Below are positions 16,902 to 25,662 of a stretch of DNA of 64,000 bases, in pieces (within the stretch, counting starts at the first letter, position 1; every line of letters starts with the position of its first letter). Both the position numbers and the translations under genes were made by a program. The notes beneath the pieces were generated by a model, which saw only the letters and a list, made by a program, of their open reading frames with translations, did no database searches and was not told the origin of the DNA. Origin of the DNA: Pseudomonas japonica (lineage in GTDB: Bacteria > Pseudomonadota > Gammaproteobacteria > Pseudomonadales > Pseudomonadaceae); contig NZ_JAAMQU010000001.1 in assembly GCF_013522925.1 (NCBI RefSeq), forward strand, positions 186,001 to 250,000, written 5' to 3'.

Positions 16902-18560
16902 TCAGAACAGCACGGCGGTTTTCTGGATGGTGATTGCCACGCCCCACGCCAGCGGAATACCAACCGCCAGCCAGGCTGCGACCACCAGCGGGCGGGTACC
17001 CGGAGCCGCGCGCCATTCGAGCACGGTGGAACCGTTGGCGCTCTTGTCGTGGCTGATCGCGCGTTCCACGGCCAGCTCTTCGGCGCTCATGAAGTACTTG
17101 TCGGCAACCGGGCGGATCAGCGCGTTGCAAATGAAGCCAAGCACCAGCAGGCCCGCCAGGATGTACAGGGTGATGTCGTACACCGCGGCGCGTTCCACGC
17201 CGATGCTCAGCTGGTATTCACGCAGGTAGTTCACCAGCACCGGGCCAAGCACGCCGGCAGCGGCCCAGGCAGTGAGCAGGCGACCGTGGATGGCGCCTAC
17301 CATCTGAGTGCCGAACAGGTCCGCCAGGTAGGCCGGTACCGTGGCGAAGCCGCCGCCGTACATCGACAGGATGATGCAGAACGCCGTCACGAACAGCGCA
17401 ACGTTACCCAGGTGACCGAGGTTCGGTACCAGCGCGTACAGCGCCACGCCCAGGGTAAAGAACACGAAGTAGGTGTACTTGCGGCCGATGTAGTCCGAGA
17501 ACGACGCCCAGAAGAAGCGGCCACCGATGTTGAACAGGCTCAGCAAGCCCGTGAAGCCGGCCGCGATAGCCGCGATCTGCGCCAGCTGTGCCGGTGCGAG
17601 CTCACCGAAGGTTTGGTTGGTGCCCAGCAGCTTGCCCGCGAACACTTCCTGCAGCAGTGGCGAAGCCATGCCCAGAATGCCGATGCCTGCGGATACGTTC
17701 AGGCACAGCACCAGCCATACCAGTGCGAACTGAGGGGTTTTCCAGGCCACGCTCACATGAACGTGACGGTCGGTGATCATGGCGTTGCTGGCCTTCTTGG
17801 CCGGCGCCGCCCAACCTTCAGGCTTCCATCCGGTAGGGGGTACACGGTAGGTGAGCGCACCGCCGATCATGAACACGAAGTAGATCGCGGCCATTACCAG
17901 GAAGCTCTGCCACACGCCTACGCTGGCAGGCGTTGCGAAGTGAGACATCAGCGCAGTTGCCAGGGGCGCGCCTACCATGGCGCCGCCGCCGAAGCCCATG
18001 ATTGCCATGCCGGTAGCCATGCCGCGCTTGTCCGGGAACCATTTGATCAAGGTGGAAACGGGCGAGATATAGCCAAGGCCAAGGCCAATGCCGCCGATCA
18101 CGCCGGAGCCGATCCACATCAGCCAGATCTGGTGGGTGTAGACACCCAGCGCCGAGATCACCAGGCCACCGCACCAGCACACCGCGGATACCACGCCTGC
18201 CTTGCGTGGGCCGGCATGTTCCAGCCAGCCGCCCCAGGCCGCAGCCGAGCACCCCAGGAAGATGAAGAAGAGGGTGTAGATCCAGCCGAGCATGGAGATC
18301 GGCCAGTCGCAGTCAGAAGAAAACACCTGACTGATAAAGCCCATGTCCGCCGGGCAAGCGACGGCGGCAGTAACGCCTAGCGCCTTGGACAACGGCAGCC
18401 AGAACACGGAGAAGCCATACGCCATGCCGATGCACAAGTGAATGGCAAGGGCGGCGGGAGGTACCAGCCAACGGTTGAACCCGGGCTTCGCGATTATGCG
18501 TTCCTTGGCGAGAAAACCCGGCTGATCAGCCGCGCTCGCCGCATGAGTGCTTTGAGTCAT
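16902..18560 (-). CDS. MFS transporter, OFA (oxalate/formate antiporter-like) family
   Basis: 552-residue inner-membrane transporter with about 12 hydrophobic spans. OFA hallmarks: N-terminal FNRWLVPPAALAIHLCIGMAYGFSVFWLPL, the A-like motif in WGGWLEHAGPRKA, GLGYISPVSTLIKWFPDKRGMATGMAIMGFGGGA and FWASFSDYIGRKYTYF. It is longer than E. coli YhjX because of an insert after span 1 (Cys-containing, about 65-85) and a longer C terminus. Substrate cannot be read from sequence; a monocarboxylate is the family default. A single-gene unit with its own terminator and a leader hairpin. Confidence 0.88.
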   Translation of the reverse strand: MTQSTHAASAADQPGFLAKERIIAKPGFNRWLVPPAALAIHLCIGMAYGFSVFWLPLSKALGVTAAVACPADMGFISQVFSSDCDWPISMLGWIYTLFFIFLGCSAAAWGGWLEHAGPRKAGVVSAVCWCGGLVISALGVYTHQIWLMWIGSGVIGGIGLGLGYISPVSTLIKWFPDKRGMATGMAIMGFGGGAMVGAPLATALMSHFATPASVGVWQSFLVMAAIYFVFMIGGALTYRVPPTGWKPEGWAAPAKKASNAMITDRHVHVSVAWKTPQFALVWLVLCLNVSAGIGILGMASPLLQEVFAGKLLGTNQTFGELAPAQLAQIAAIAAGFTGLLSLFNIGGRFFWASFSDYIGRKYTYFVFFTLGVALYALVPNLGHLGNVALFVTAFCIILSMYGGGFATVPAYLADLFGTQMVGAIHGRLLTAWAAAGVLGPVLVNYLREYQLSIGVERAAVYDITLYILAGLLVLGFICNALIRPVADKYFMSAEELAVERAISHDKSANGSTVLEWRAAPGTRPLVVAAWLAVGIPLAWGVAITIQKTAVLF

Positions 18561-18918
18561 TTACTACCCCTAGTTGTGATTGGCTCGCGGCCTTTGCGCC
18601 AGGCGACTGCCTGGCGCTAGAGCGGTGCCGCGATCTTCGTGCACGTGGCAACTGATCGTCTTATCGGCAGCACTCTCGAAAACGCGACAAACTGCCGCAC
18701 AAAGCCTTCGAACCGCGAAGATTAACATTTGTTCAAGCCAATGGAAGCACACTGCTATCGCCTTTTTGGCGGCTTGTGGCGTAGCGCACAGTGCCTGCGC
18801 CGGTCGCCTTTGTGGGCTGGTAACCAAAACGCTACACAAGCGCAACGTTGACCCCGTACCGGGCAAGCAAACCGTTATACTCCCGGCGAACCATGAACCG
18901 GATTACAAGGACCCGCCC
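18561..18918. promoter_or_regulatory. intergenic region between OFA gene and asmA
   Basis: A 358-base divergent spacer. A perfect 9-base inverted repeat GCGCCAGGC-GACT-GCCTGGCGC (18596-18617) lies 36 bases before the OFA start codon with no T run, so it looks like an operator or leader hairpin, not a terminator. On the asmA side TTATAC (18874-18879) is a possible -10 box. A frame open from 18580 into asmA has no family resemblance before 18919. Confidence 0.45.
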
Positions 18919-21135
18919 ATGAAAGCGTTCGGCAAAATCCTGGGGCTATTCATACTCGGGCTGTTGCTGATCATCGTGGCTCTGGGCTTTGCCCTGACCC
19001 ATCTTTTCGATCCCAACGACTATAAAGACGAAATCCGCAAGCTCGCCCGCGACAAGGCCCATGTAGAGCTGACCCTCAATGGGGATATCGGCTGGAGCCT
19101 TTTCCCATGGCTTGGGCTTGAACTGCATGACGCCAGCGTGGCCACGCTCGCCCAACCCCAAAGCCCCTTCGCCAACCTACAACTGCTGGGGCTGTCGGTT
19201 CGGGTATTGCCGCTGCTGCGCCGCGAAGTGCAGATGAGCGACGTGCGCATCGATGGGCTTGAACTGAACCTGCAGCGTGACGCCCAGGGCCATGGCAACT
19301 GGGAAGACTTCGGCAAGCCCTTGCCCGGCGACCCGGCGCAGCCAGCCCCAGCCCCGGCCGGCAACGAACCCTCTGCCACCGCCGAGCACGGCCGGCCTTT
19401 GAAGCTGGACATCGACAGCCTCACGGTGAACAACGCGCGGGTGGGCTACCTGGATGAACAAAGCGGCCGTACCTTCAGTGCCGAAAGCATCCAGCTGAGC
19501 ACCGGGGCCATTCACCCGGCAACCGATATTCCGGTGACGCTTACTGCGTTCCTGGGCACCAACCAGCCCGAACTTCGCGCGCGCACCGAGCTGAAGGGCA
19601 CGTTGCGCTTCGACCCCTCCGTGCAGCGTTACCAGTTCGAAGACATGCGCCTGGGCGGCGAATTGTCTGGCGCGCCCTTGCAGGGAAAAACGGTCACCTT
19701 CGCGGCTCAGGGCCAGTTGCTGGCCGACCTCGCGGCCAAGGTCGCCGATTGGAACAACCTGAAACTTTCGGTGAACCAGGTGCGCGCGCTGGGTGAACTG
19801 CATGCACGCGACATAGACTCCGCGCCTCAGCTCAGCGGCGCGTTGTCCATCGCTCAATTGGACCTGCGCGCCTTCCTCGACGGTATTGGCCTGCCCGTGC
19901 CGGGCACCGCGGACCCGGCCGCGCTCACACAGGTCGAGCTGGTGAGCACGCTGCAGGGCAACCGCAACGCGCTGGCGCTGGAAGATCTCTCCATCAAGCT
20001 GGATGGCAGCACCCTCACCGGCCGCGTGGCGATAGAAGACATCGCGGCGCAGGCGGTACGCATCAAGTTGCAGGGCGACCCACTGGACCTGGACCGTTAC
20101 CTCCCCGGTGACAGCGATGCGGCCAAGGGCACGTCGGCTGCTCGCCAGGCGGAAGTTCAGGGCAGCGAAGCCGCCGCCATGGCCAGCGGGGGCAATTCGC
20201 CGCTGCCCGAAGCGCCCGGCCGCCAAGCCTGGAGCGACGATCGCCTGTTCCCCATCGAGCGCCTGCGCGCCATCGACCTGCAGGCCGAGCTGAGCCTGGC
20301 GCGGCTTACCGTCCAGAAGCTGCCCATCGACAATGCGCGGCTGACCGCTACGGGTGCTCATGGCCTGCTCAACCTGCAGCAGCTGGGTGGCCAGATCGCC
20401 AATGGTGATTTCAACGCCACCGGCAGCCTCGATGTACGCCCGGAGGTGCCCGTGCTCAACCTCAAGGCCAACCTGAACAAGGTGCCCGTGGAAGCCGTGC
20501 TTGCCAGCCACACCGCCACCCCGCCGGTTCGCGGGCTGCTTACCCTGGACGCCACGTTCACCGGTAGCGGCAACAGCCAGAAGGCATTGGTAGATACCCT
20601 CAACGGCAACGCCCGCTTCAACGTAGACAACGGTGTGCTGGTCAATGCCAACCTCGAACAGCAACTGTGCCAGGGCATTGCCCTGTTGAACCGCAAGGCC
20701 CTGGCCAGCGAGCCACGCGGCAGGGACACACCCTTCCAGCGCCTCGACGGTACTTTGACCGTGCGCGACGGGGTGGCCAACAACCCTGACCTCAAGGCGA
20801 ACATTCCCGGGCTGCGGGTAAACGGCAATGGGGACATTGACCTGCGCGTGCTGGGCATGGATTACCGCGTGGGCGTGGTGGTAGAAGGCGAGAGCGGCAA
20901 CATGGCCGACCCTGCCTGCCAGGTGAACGACCGTTTCGCGAACCTGGAGCTACCGGTTCGCTGCCGAGGGCCGCTGGAGCTGGGCGCGCGCGCTTGCCGT
21001 GTGGACCGCGACGGCCTTGGCCAACTGGCAACCCAGGCGGTACGCAACCGGGTAGAAGAAAAAATCGAAGACAAGCTGGGCGACAAGGTCAGCCCCGAAC
21101 TGAAGGATGCCCTCAAGGGCCTGTTCAAGCGATGA
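18919..21135 (+). CDS. asmA: AsmA family protein
   Basis: 738 residues. One N-terminal membrane span (MKAFGKILGLFILGLLLIIVALGFALTHL), then FDPNDYKDEIRKLARDKAHVELTLNGDIGWSLFPWLGLEL, the AsmA N-terminal signature, and a C-terminal AsmA domain (about 480-700) with GNARFNVDNGVLVNANLEQQLCQGIALLN. AsmA-like proteins are bridge-type lipid-transfer proteins of the cell envelope. The ATG at 18919 has AAGGA ahead and begins the membrane span. It overlaps mutY by four bases; asmA-mutY-yggX is the conserved Pseudomonas order. Confidence 0.93.
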   Translation: MKAFGKILGLFILGLLLIIVALGFALTHLFDPNDYKDEIRKLARDKAHVELTLNGDIGWSLFPWLGLELHDASVATLAQPQSPFANLQLLGLSVRVLPLLRREVQMSDVRIDGLELNLQRDAQGHGNWEDFGKPLPGDPAQPAPAPAGNEPSATAEHGRPLKLDIDSLTVNNARVGYLDEQSGRTFSAESIQLSTGAIHPATDIPVTLTAFLGTNQPELRARTELKGTLRFDPSVQRYQFEDMRLGGELSGAPLQGKTVTFAAQGQLLADLAAKVADWNNLKLSVNQVRALGELHARDIDSAPQLSGALSIAQLDLRAFLDGIGLPVPGTADPAALTQVELVSTLQGNRNALALEDLSIKLDGSTLTGRVAIEDIAAQAVRIKLQGDPLDLDRYLPGDSDAAKGTSAARQAEVQGSEAAAMASGGNSPLPEAPGRQAWSDDRLFPIERLRAIDLQAELSLARLTVQKLPIDNARLTATGAHGLLNLQQLGGQIANGDFNATGSLDVRPEVPVLNLKANLNKVPVEAVLASHTATPPVRGLLTLDATFTGSGNSQKALVDTLNGNARFNVDNGVLVNANLEQQLCQGIALLNRKALASEPRGRDTPFQRLDGTLTVRDGVANNPDLKANIPGLRVNGNGDIDLRVLGMDYRVGVVVEGESGNMADPACQVNDRFANLELPVRCRGPLELGARACRVDRDGLGQLATQAVRNRVEEKIEDKLGDKVSPELKDALKGLFKR

Positions 21136-22199
21136 CACCCGAGCACTTTTCCTCCGCCGTGCTGAGCTGGTTCGACCAGCACGGCCGGCACGACCTGCCC
21201 TGGCAGCAGCAGATCAATCCGTACCGCGTGTGGGTATCGGAAATCATGCTCCAGCAGACCCAGGTGAGCACCGTGCTCAACTATTTCGACCGGTTCATGG
21301 CGGCGCTGCCGACCGTGCGCGACCTGGCCGAAGCACCGGAAGACGAAGTGCTGCACCTGTGGACGGGCCTTGGGTACTACACCCGCGCGCGCAACCTGCA
21401 AAAGGCCGCGCGCATCGTGATGGCCGACTACAACGGTGAGTTTCCGCGCGACCCTGCCTTGCTCGAAACCTTGCCCGGCATCGGCCGCTCCACTGCGAGC
21501 GCCATCGCCAGTATCAGCATGGGCCTGCGAGCGCCTATTCTCGATGGCAACGTGAAGCGCGTGCTGGCCCGGTATACCGCACAAAGCGGTTACCCAGGCG
21601 AGCCGAAGGTAGCCAAGGCCTTATGGGACGCCGCTGACCGCTTCACACCTCACGCACGGGTAAACGATTACACCCAGGCCATGATGGACCTGGGTGCCAC
21701 GCTATGTACCCGCAGCAGGCCCACCTGCTTGCTGTGCCCGCTGCGCGAAGGCTGCCGAGCGCACCTGCTGGGCGAGGAAACCCGCTTCCCCGCGCCCAAG
21801 CCGCGCAAGGCGCTGCCTCAACGGCAAACGCTGATGCCACTGCTCAGCAATGGCCAAGGCGACATTTTGCTGTATCGCCGCCCTTCCACAGGGCTGTGGG
21901 GCGGGCTGTGGAGCCTGCCCGAGCTGGATGACTTCAGTGACATCCAGCACTTGGTAGCCCAGCACGACCTCCGGCTGCTGGATACACACGCTTTGCCTGG
22001 CCTTACGCATACCTTCAGCCACTTTCAGTTGAGCATCCAACCCTGGCTGGTTCAGGTGGATGCGCGCGCCGCTCGCGTGGCCGAGGCCGACTGGCTCTGG
22101 TATAACCTCGCCACCCCGCCGCGCCTGGGCCTGGCTGCCCCCGTGAAAACATTGCTGGAGCGCGCGGCCGTTGCCTTGCATGCAGGAGACACCCCATGA
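21132..22199 (+). CDS. mutY: A/G-specific adenine glycosylase
   Basis: MutY, 355 residues, removes adenine mispaired with 8-oxoguanine. HhH-GPD fold: catalytic Glu37 ([10 protein letters not shown]), helix-hairpin-helix [14 protein letters not shown], catalytic Asp138 (ILDGNVKRV), and the [4Fe-4S] ligands Cys192, 199, 202, 208 (C-X6-C-X2-C-X5-C). A NUDIX-like 8-oxoG recognition domain follows (about 230-345). Coupled at both ends by ATGA overlaps. Confidence 0.97.
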   Translation: MTPEHFSSAVLSWFDQHGRHDLPWQQQINPYRVWVSEIMLQQTQVSTVLNYFDRFMAALPTVRDLAEAPEDEVLHLWTGLGYYTRARNLQKAARIVMADYNGEFPRDPALLETLPGIGRSTASAIASISMGLRAPILDGNVKRVLARYTAQSGYPGEPKVAKALWDAADRFTPHARVNDYTQAMMDLGATLCTRSRPTCLLCPLREGCRAHLLGEETRFPAPKPRKALPQRQTLMPLLSNGQGDILLYRRPSTGLWGGLWSLPELDDFSDIQHLVAQHDLRLLDTHALPGLTHTFSHFQLSIQPWLVQVDARAARVAEADWLWYNLATPPRLGLAAPVKTLLERAAVALHAGDTP

Positions 22200-22468
22200 C
22201 CCGCACCGTGATGTGCCGTAAGTACAAAGAAGAGCTCCCTGGCCTGGAACGCCCGCCCTACCCTGGCGCCAAGGGTGAAGACATTTACCTGCACGTCTCG
22301 CAGAAGGCCTGGGCCGACTGGCAGAAGCACCAGACCCTGCTCATCAACGAGCGGCGGCTGAACATGATGAATGCCGAGGACCGCAAGTTCCTGCAGGCCG
22401 AGATGGACAAGTACCTGTCTGGCGAGGATTACGCCCAGGCCGAAGGTTACGTTCCGCCCTCGGAATGA
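22196..22468 (+). CDS. yggX: Fe(2+)-trafficking protein YggX
   Basis: 90 residues. The conserved N terminus [24 protein letters not shown] with the single Cys and the [42 protein letters not shown] region identify YggX, a small protein that protects Fe-S clusters from oxidative damage. Coupling to mutY, an Fe-S enzyme that repairs oxidative lesions, is conserved across gamma-proteobacteria. Confidence 0.97.
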   Translation: MTRTVMCRKYKEELPGLERPPYPGAKGEDIYLHVSQKAWADWQKHQTLLINERRLNMMNAEDRKFLQAEMDKYLSGEDYAQAEGYVPPSE

Positions 22469-22519
22469 CCCCTTGCCGCGTAAGCGACGGTAATAATTAA
22501 AATTTTTTCGCACCGACGC

Positions 22520-22548
22520 TTGACGCCACCCTGAAAAACCCGTTTAAT
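22520..22548 (+). promoter_or_regulatory. sigma-70 promoter of tRNA-Phe
   Basis: TTGACG (22520-22525), 17-base spacer, TTTAAT (22543-22548), then a G+C-rich discriminator typical of stable-RNA genes, 10 bases before the tRNA. Confidence 0.85.
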
Positions 22549-22558
22549 GCGCCCCGTT

Positions 22559-22634
22559 GCCCAGGTAGCTCAGTTGGTAGAGCAGGGGATTGAAAATCCC
22601 CGTGTCGGCGGTTCGATTCCGTCCCTGGGCACCA
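22559..22634 (+). tRNA. tRNA-Phe (anticodon GAA)
   Basis: 76 bases including an encoded CCA. Acceptor GCCCAGG/CCTGGGC, D-arm AGCTCAGTTGGTAGAGC, anticodon stem GGGGA/TCCCC with GAA at 22592-22594, and T-loop GGTTCGATTCC. A terminator follows 8 bases later. Confidence 0.98.
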
Positions 22635-22641
22635 CTCTTCC

Positions 22642-22676
22642 AAAACCCCTGAATCGAAAGGTTCAGGGGTTTTTTG
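22642..22676 (+). terminator. terminator of tRNA-Phe
   Basis: AAACCCCTGAA-TCGAAAGG-TTCAGGGGTTTTTT, a strong hairpin with T run. Confidence 0.92.
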
Positions 22677-22795
22677 TTGATGCGCGACATGAAAGCCCGC
22701 TTTCGCTCACGCACTTCGCGCATTCCGTCCCTTGCGCTTCAGTTGTTGCGCTACGCTCATAACGCTTCGTTTCGTGCCGGCAAAGGAGCCGCCCC

Positions 22796-23245
22796 ATGTC
22801 CTCTCCCCGCAAGCAGCAGAAGAAACACAAGCGCGCCTCGGCCAAGGCCCGGCAAAACCGCATCCTGCGCAACAACGTTGCCGACACGCCGCCAGAGAAC
22901 AACCCCGACGCCTTGTCTCCTGCGTTCATCAGCATGGAAGAGTTCTTCGATGGCGGCATGGAGATGGGCGCCTTCGATGACATGTTCGACGCGATGGCCG
23001 CCGCCGAGCCCGAGGGCCAGCAAGCCGTCGCGTACGTGTTCCTGACCGAATCCCCACTGCCGCTGGTGATGGAGAATTACTCGGAAGACGACGTGTCGGA
23101 CCTGATCATTTCGCTGTGGATCGCTTACTACGAGAAGCACCACGATATGAGCGAAGACGACGCCATGGCGCGCATCGAAAGCCCTGAGTTCTCCGAAGCC
23201 TACGTAGCGGCTGCCGCGGTTATCGCCGAAGCGCCTGATGCCTAG
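22796..23245 (+). CDS. conserved acidic protein of unknown function
   Basis: 149 residues, no recognised domain. A basic N terminus (KQQKKHKRASAKARQNR) is followed by an acidic region with MEEFFDGGMEMGAFDDMFDAMAAAEPE and ENYSEDDVSDLIISLWIAYYEKHHDMSEDDAMARIESPEFSEAYVAAA. No signal peptide or membrane span. AAGGAG precedes the ATG. It follows tRNA-Phe, the place of an uncharacterised Pseudomonas gene. Confidence 0.8.
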   Translation: MSSPRKQQKKHKRASAKARQNRILRNNVADTPPENNPDALSPAFISMEEFFDGGMEMGAFDDMFDAMAAAEPEGQQAVAYVFLTESPLPLVMENYSEDDVSDLIISLWIAYYEKHHDMSEDDAMARIESPEFSEAYVAAAAVIAEAPDA

Positions 23246-23260
23246 CACTGTCTGACTTCA

Positions 23261-23286
23261 TTCGCAGGCTGGCGCCTACTCCCACG
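23261..23286. repeat. dispersed repeat, copy A
   Basis: TTCGCAGGCTGGCGCCTACTCCCACG matches 55350-55375 at all but about three positions. Part of an extragenic palindromic repeat family. Confidence 0.6.
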
Positions 23287-23406
23287 ATGGCCTGCGTTGG
23301 CTCTCCTGCCCTTACCAAACCTTTACCGTTTCCATACCGCGCTTTACACGCCCCCGGTGTTTCATACGTCCATGGCGCCACCCTGATCGGCGCTTGAGGA
23401 GACACC

Positions 23407-23736
23407 ATGTTTGCGAAGTTGACCAAAGCCCTGCTTCTTTCCACTTGCCTGGCGGCCGCTGGGGTCGCCGGTACTGCGTCAGCGGACGAGCGCAACCTCA
23501 TCGTGCCAGTGGTCGCTGGCGCTGCGGTAGGCGCGCTTATCGCAAGTAATTGGGACAACGGTGGGCATCACCACCACGACGGGCCTCGTTACGCACCACC
23601 GCCACGCCAAGTGGTGTACGTGCCGGCGCCACAGCCGGTGTACTACCGCCCCGCGCCGCAGGTCGTGTATTACCGCCCCGCCCCGCCGCCGCCTCGGCAC
23701 TGGGAACATCACCGCTTCGATGGCCCACGCTGGTAA
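23407..23736 (+). CDS. small exported Tyr/Pro/His-rich protein
   Basis: 109 residues. Signal peptide to SADERN (about residue 26), one short Ala/Gly hydrophobic stretch (VPVVAGAAVGALIASNW), then His-rich (GHHHHDGP) and repeated Tyr/Pro units (VVYVPAPQPVYYRPAPQVVYYRPAPPPP). GAGGAG lies seven bases before ATG. Low-complexity envelope proteins of this kind are widespread in Pseudomonas; the His cluster could bind metal, which is inference. Confidence 0.8.
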   Translation: MFAKLTKALLLSTCLAAAGVAGTASADERNLIVPVVAGAAVGALIASNWDNGGHHHHDGPRYAPPPRQVVYVPAPQPVYYRPAPQVVYYRPAPPPPRHWEHHRFDGPRW

Positions 23737-23753
23737 GCACCAAGGGATAAACG

Positions 23754-23787
23754 AAAAGGCCGCTACCCTCTCAGGTAGCGGCCTTTT
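23754..23787. terminator. bidirectional terminator
   Basis: AAAAGGCCGCTACC-CTCTCA-GGTAGCGGCCTTTT between two convergent genes. Confidence 0.92.
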
Positions 23788-23811
23788 GTAGCTTCAGCGC
23801 CTGGCCAGGTA

Positions 23812-25206
23812 TCAGCTGCCAAGTACCGCACGGCCAGCGCCCGACGATTTGCGACGACGGTCAACGATCAACCCTGCAGCCACCACCGCGATGGTGAGCA
23901 AGCCAGTGGCGATGATTTCAATGCGATGGTCGGCACGGAAGAACATCACGGCCAGCACAGCGATGATGAACGCGATCACCAGGTAAGTAAGGCCAGGGAA
24001 GGCCCACATCTTGAACGCCATCTGCTCACCCCGTGCTTCGGCCTGGCGGCGCATGCGCAGTTGCGAGAAGGCAATTACCAGGTACACCAGCAGGGCGATG
24101 GCACCCGAGCTTGCCAGCAGGAAGTCGAACACCGCCGCAGGGGCTACATAGTTGGCGAAGGTGGCCAGGAATGCAGCCGCAGTAGACAGAATGACTGCGG
24201 TGTAAGGCGTGCCAGCGCGCGAGGTACGTTGGGCGACCTTCGGAGCATCGCCACGTTTGCTCAGGGAGAACAGCATGCGCGAAGAGGTATAGAGCGCCGA
24301 GTTCAGGCAGCTGGTGACGGCAACCAGTACCACGATGTCGACGATGAGCTTGGCGTTAGGCACGCCAACGAGGTTAAGCACGGTCTGGTAGGAACCCAGC
24401 TGCGGCAGCGCAGGGTCGTTCCACGGCACCAGTGCAACCACCAGGAAGATCGATACCAGGTAGAACAGGCAGATCCGCCAGATCACCGAATTGGTGGCCT
24501 TGGAAATCTGCCGGCCTGGGTCGCGGGACTCGGACGCGGCAATGGTCACGATCTCGGTACCCATGAACGAGAACATGGTCGTGAGCATCGCAGCTACCAC
24601 AGCGCCCAGGCCATTAGGCATGAAGCCTTGGGTGTCGGTCACGTGGCTGAAGCCGCTGACCTGGCTGCCCGGCACGAAGCCGAACGCCGCGCCCAGGCCT
24701 ACCACGATGAAGGCAACGATGGCGATGACCTTCAGCAGCGCGAACCAGAACTCGAACTCGCCGTAGTTTTTTACGCTGAACAGGTTGGTCACTGTGAGCA
24801 CTGCGGTGATGATCAGCGCAAACACCCATACCTGAACGTCCGGTATCCAGGCATGAAGGATGGCGGCTGCGGCGTTGGCTTCCAGCGGAATTACCAATAC
24901 CCAGAACCACCAGTACAGCCAGCCGATGGTAAAGCCAGCCCAGTGGCCAATGGCACGGTCGGCATAAGTGGAGAACGAACCGGTATCTGGCGAAGCGACC
25001 GCCATCTCACCCAGCATGCGCATCACCAGCACCACGAGGGTACCGGCGGCTGCATAGGCCAGCAGAACGGCTGGGCCGGCTTCGGCAATGGCGTGGCCGG
25101 AACCCACGAACAGGCCAGCGCCGATTACACCGGCGATAGACAGCATGGTGACGTGGCGGGCTTTCAGGCCTTGGGCGAGCCCGCCAGCGTTTTGAACACT
25201 ACTCAT
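23812..25206 (-). CDS. gabP: APC-family amino acid permease, probably GABA permease
   Basis: 464-residue inner-membrane transporter with 12 hydrophobic spans. The amino-acid transporter signature is clear: LKARHVTMLSIAGVIGAGLFVGSGHAI, GTLVVLVMRMLGEMAVASPDTGSFSTYA, FSFMGTEIVTIAASESRDPGR. The overall pattern is closest to my memory of the GabP subfamily, and Pseudomonas carries a gabP near the his genes; other substrates (proline, aromatic amino acids) are not excluded. Its leader holds a sigma-54-like promoter, so NtrC or CbrB control is likely. Agmatine catabolism encoded at 43-48 kb feeds putrescine to GABA, a sensible link. GGAAGGG precedes the ATG. Confidence 0.8.
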   Translation of the reverse strand: MSSVQNAGGLAQGLKARHVTMLSIAGVIGAGLFVGSGHAIAEAGPAVLLAYAAAGTLVVLVMRMLGEMAVASPDTGSFSTYADRAIGHWAGFTIGWLYWWFWVLVIPLEANAAAAILHAWIPDVQVWVFALIITAVLTVTNLFSVKNYGEFEFWFALLKVIAIVAFIVVGLGAAFGFVPGSQVSGFSHVTDTQGFMPNGLGAVVAAMLTTMFSFMGTEIVTIAASESRDPGRQISKATNSVIWRICLFYLVSIFLVVALVPWNDPALPQLGSYQTVLNLVGVPNAKLIVDIVVLVAVTSCLNSALYTSSRMLFSLSKRGDAPKVAQRTSRAGTPYTAVILSTAAAFLATFANYVAPAAVFDFLLASSGAIALLVYLVIAFSQLRMRRQAEARGEQMAFKMWAFPGLTYLVIAFIIAVLAVMFFRADHRIEIIATGLLTIAVVAAGLIVDRRRKSSGAGRAVLGS

Positions 25207-25662
25207 ACGTGTACCCTTCCGAGAAAGCGATTTGACCGACGATTGTGCTCAACCCCTACCACTGTTTGAGACACGCTACGCGCCGTTGGATTTATTTTAC
25301 GCAAGAAGCGCGCCAAATTGATGCAAAATAGTTCAAACCGCTTGACCATCGGTATTGCGAGATCAGGGGCATAAACGTTTAAGCAAGATGGCTTTTTGTC
25401 GCAGGCCGCAGAGTATTACCGGATTACACATTTTCCTACAGAAAAATGCCCCCTTTTCGAGCGAGTGGTAACACCTTGCGCTCGTCATTGGTGCAACCCG
25501 TTCCTCGGTTTTCAGGCAGTGCCTGGTACAACCGGCATGGAAGCTTTGCGCGCGAGATAAGTGATAAAAATGTCACCATGGCCATATCGCCTGGGTGATG
25601 TTTTTGCGATAACCGTTGTCGAAGCGAGGACACCTCGCCGCTGCCCTTTGGAGTTTTGCTAC
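25207..25662. promoter_or_regulatory. 455-base divergent regulatory region
   Basis: Non-coding spacer between the permease and the binding-protein gene, A+T richer than its surroundings. It contains the sigma-54-like element at 25300-25315 facing the permease. On the other side, only the TTGGAG ribosome site (25649-25654) is clear. No tRNA or repeat is seen. Confidence 0.6.
25300..25315 (-). promoter_or_regulatory. sigma-54-like promoter for the permease gene
   Basis: Minus strand reads TGGCGCGCTTCTTGCG: GG and GC separated by ten bases; one change in the -24 box (CGC for CAC). The predicted start is near 25289, leaving an ~83-base leader. Confidence 0.65.

Noticed and set aside
16881..18380. 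499-codon open frame on the plus strand
   Set aside because: Antisense to the OFA transporter; composition is His/Gln/Arg-rich as in frames read against a G+C-rich gene; no ribosome site or domain.
19177..20664. 495-codon open frame on the minus strand
   Set aside because: Antisense to asmA; shadow frame with no recognisable domain.
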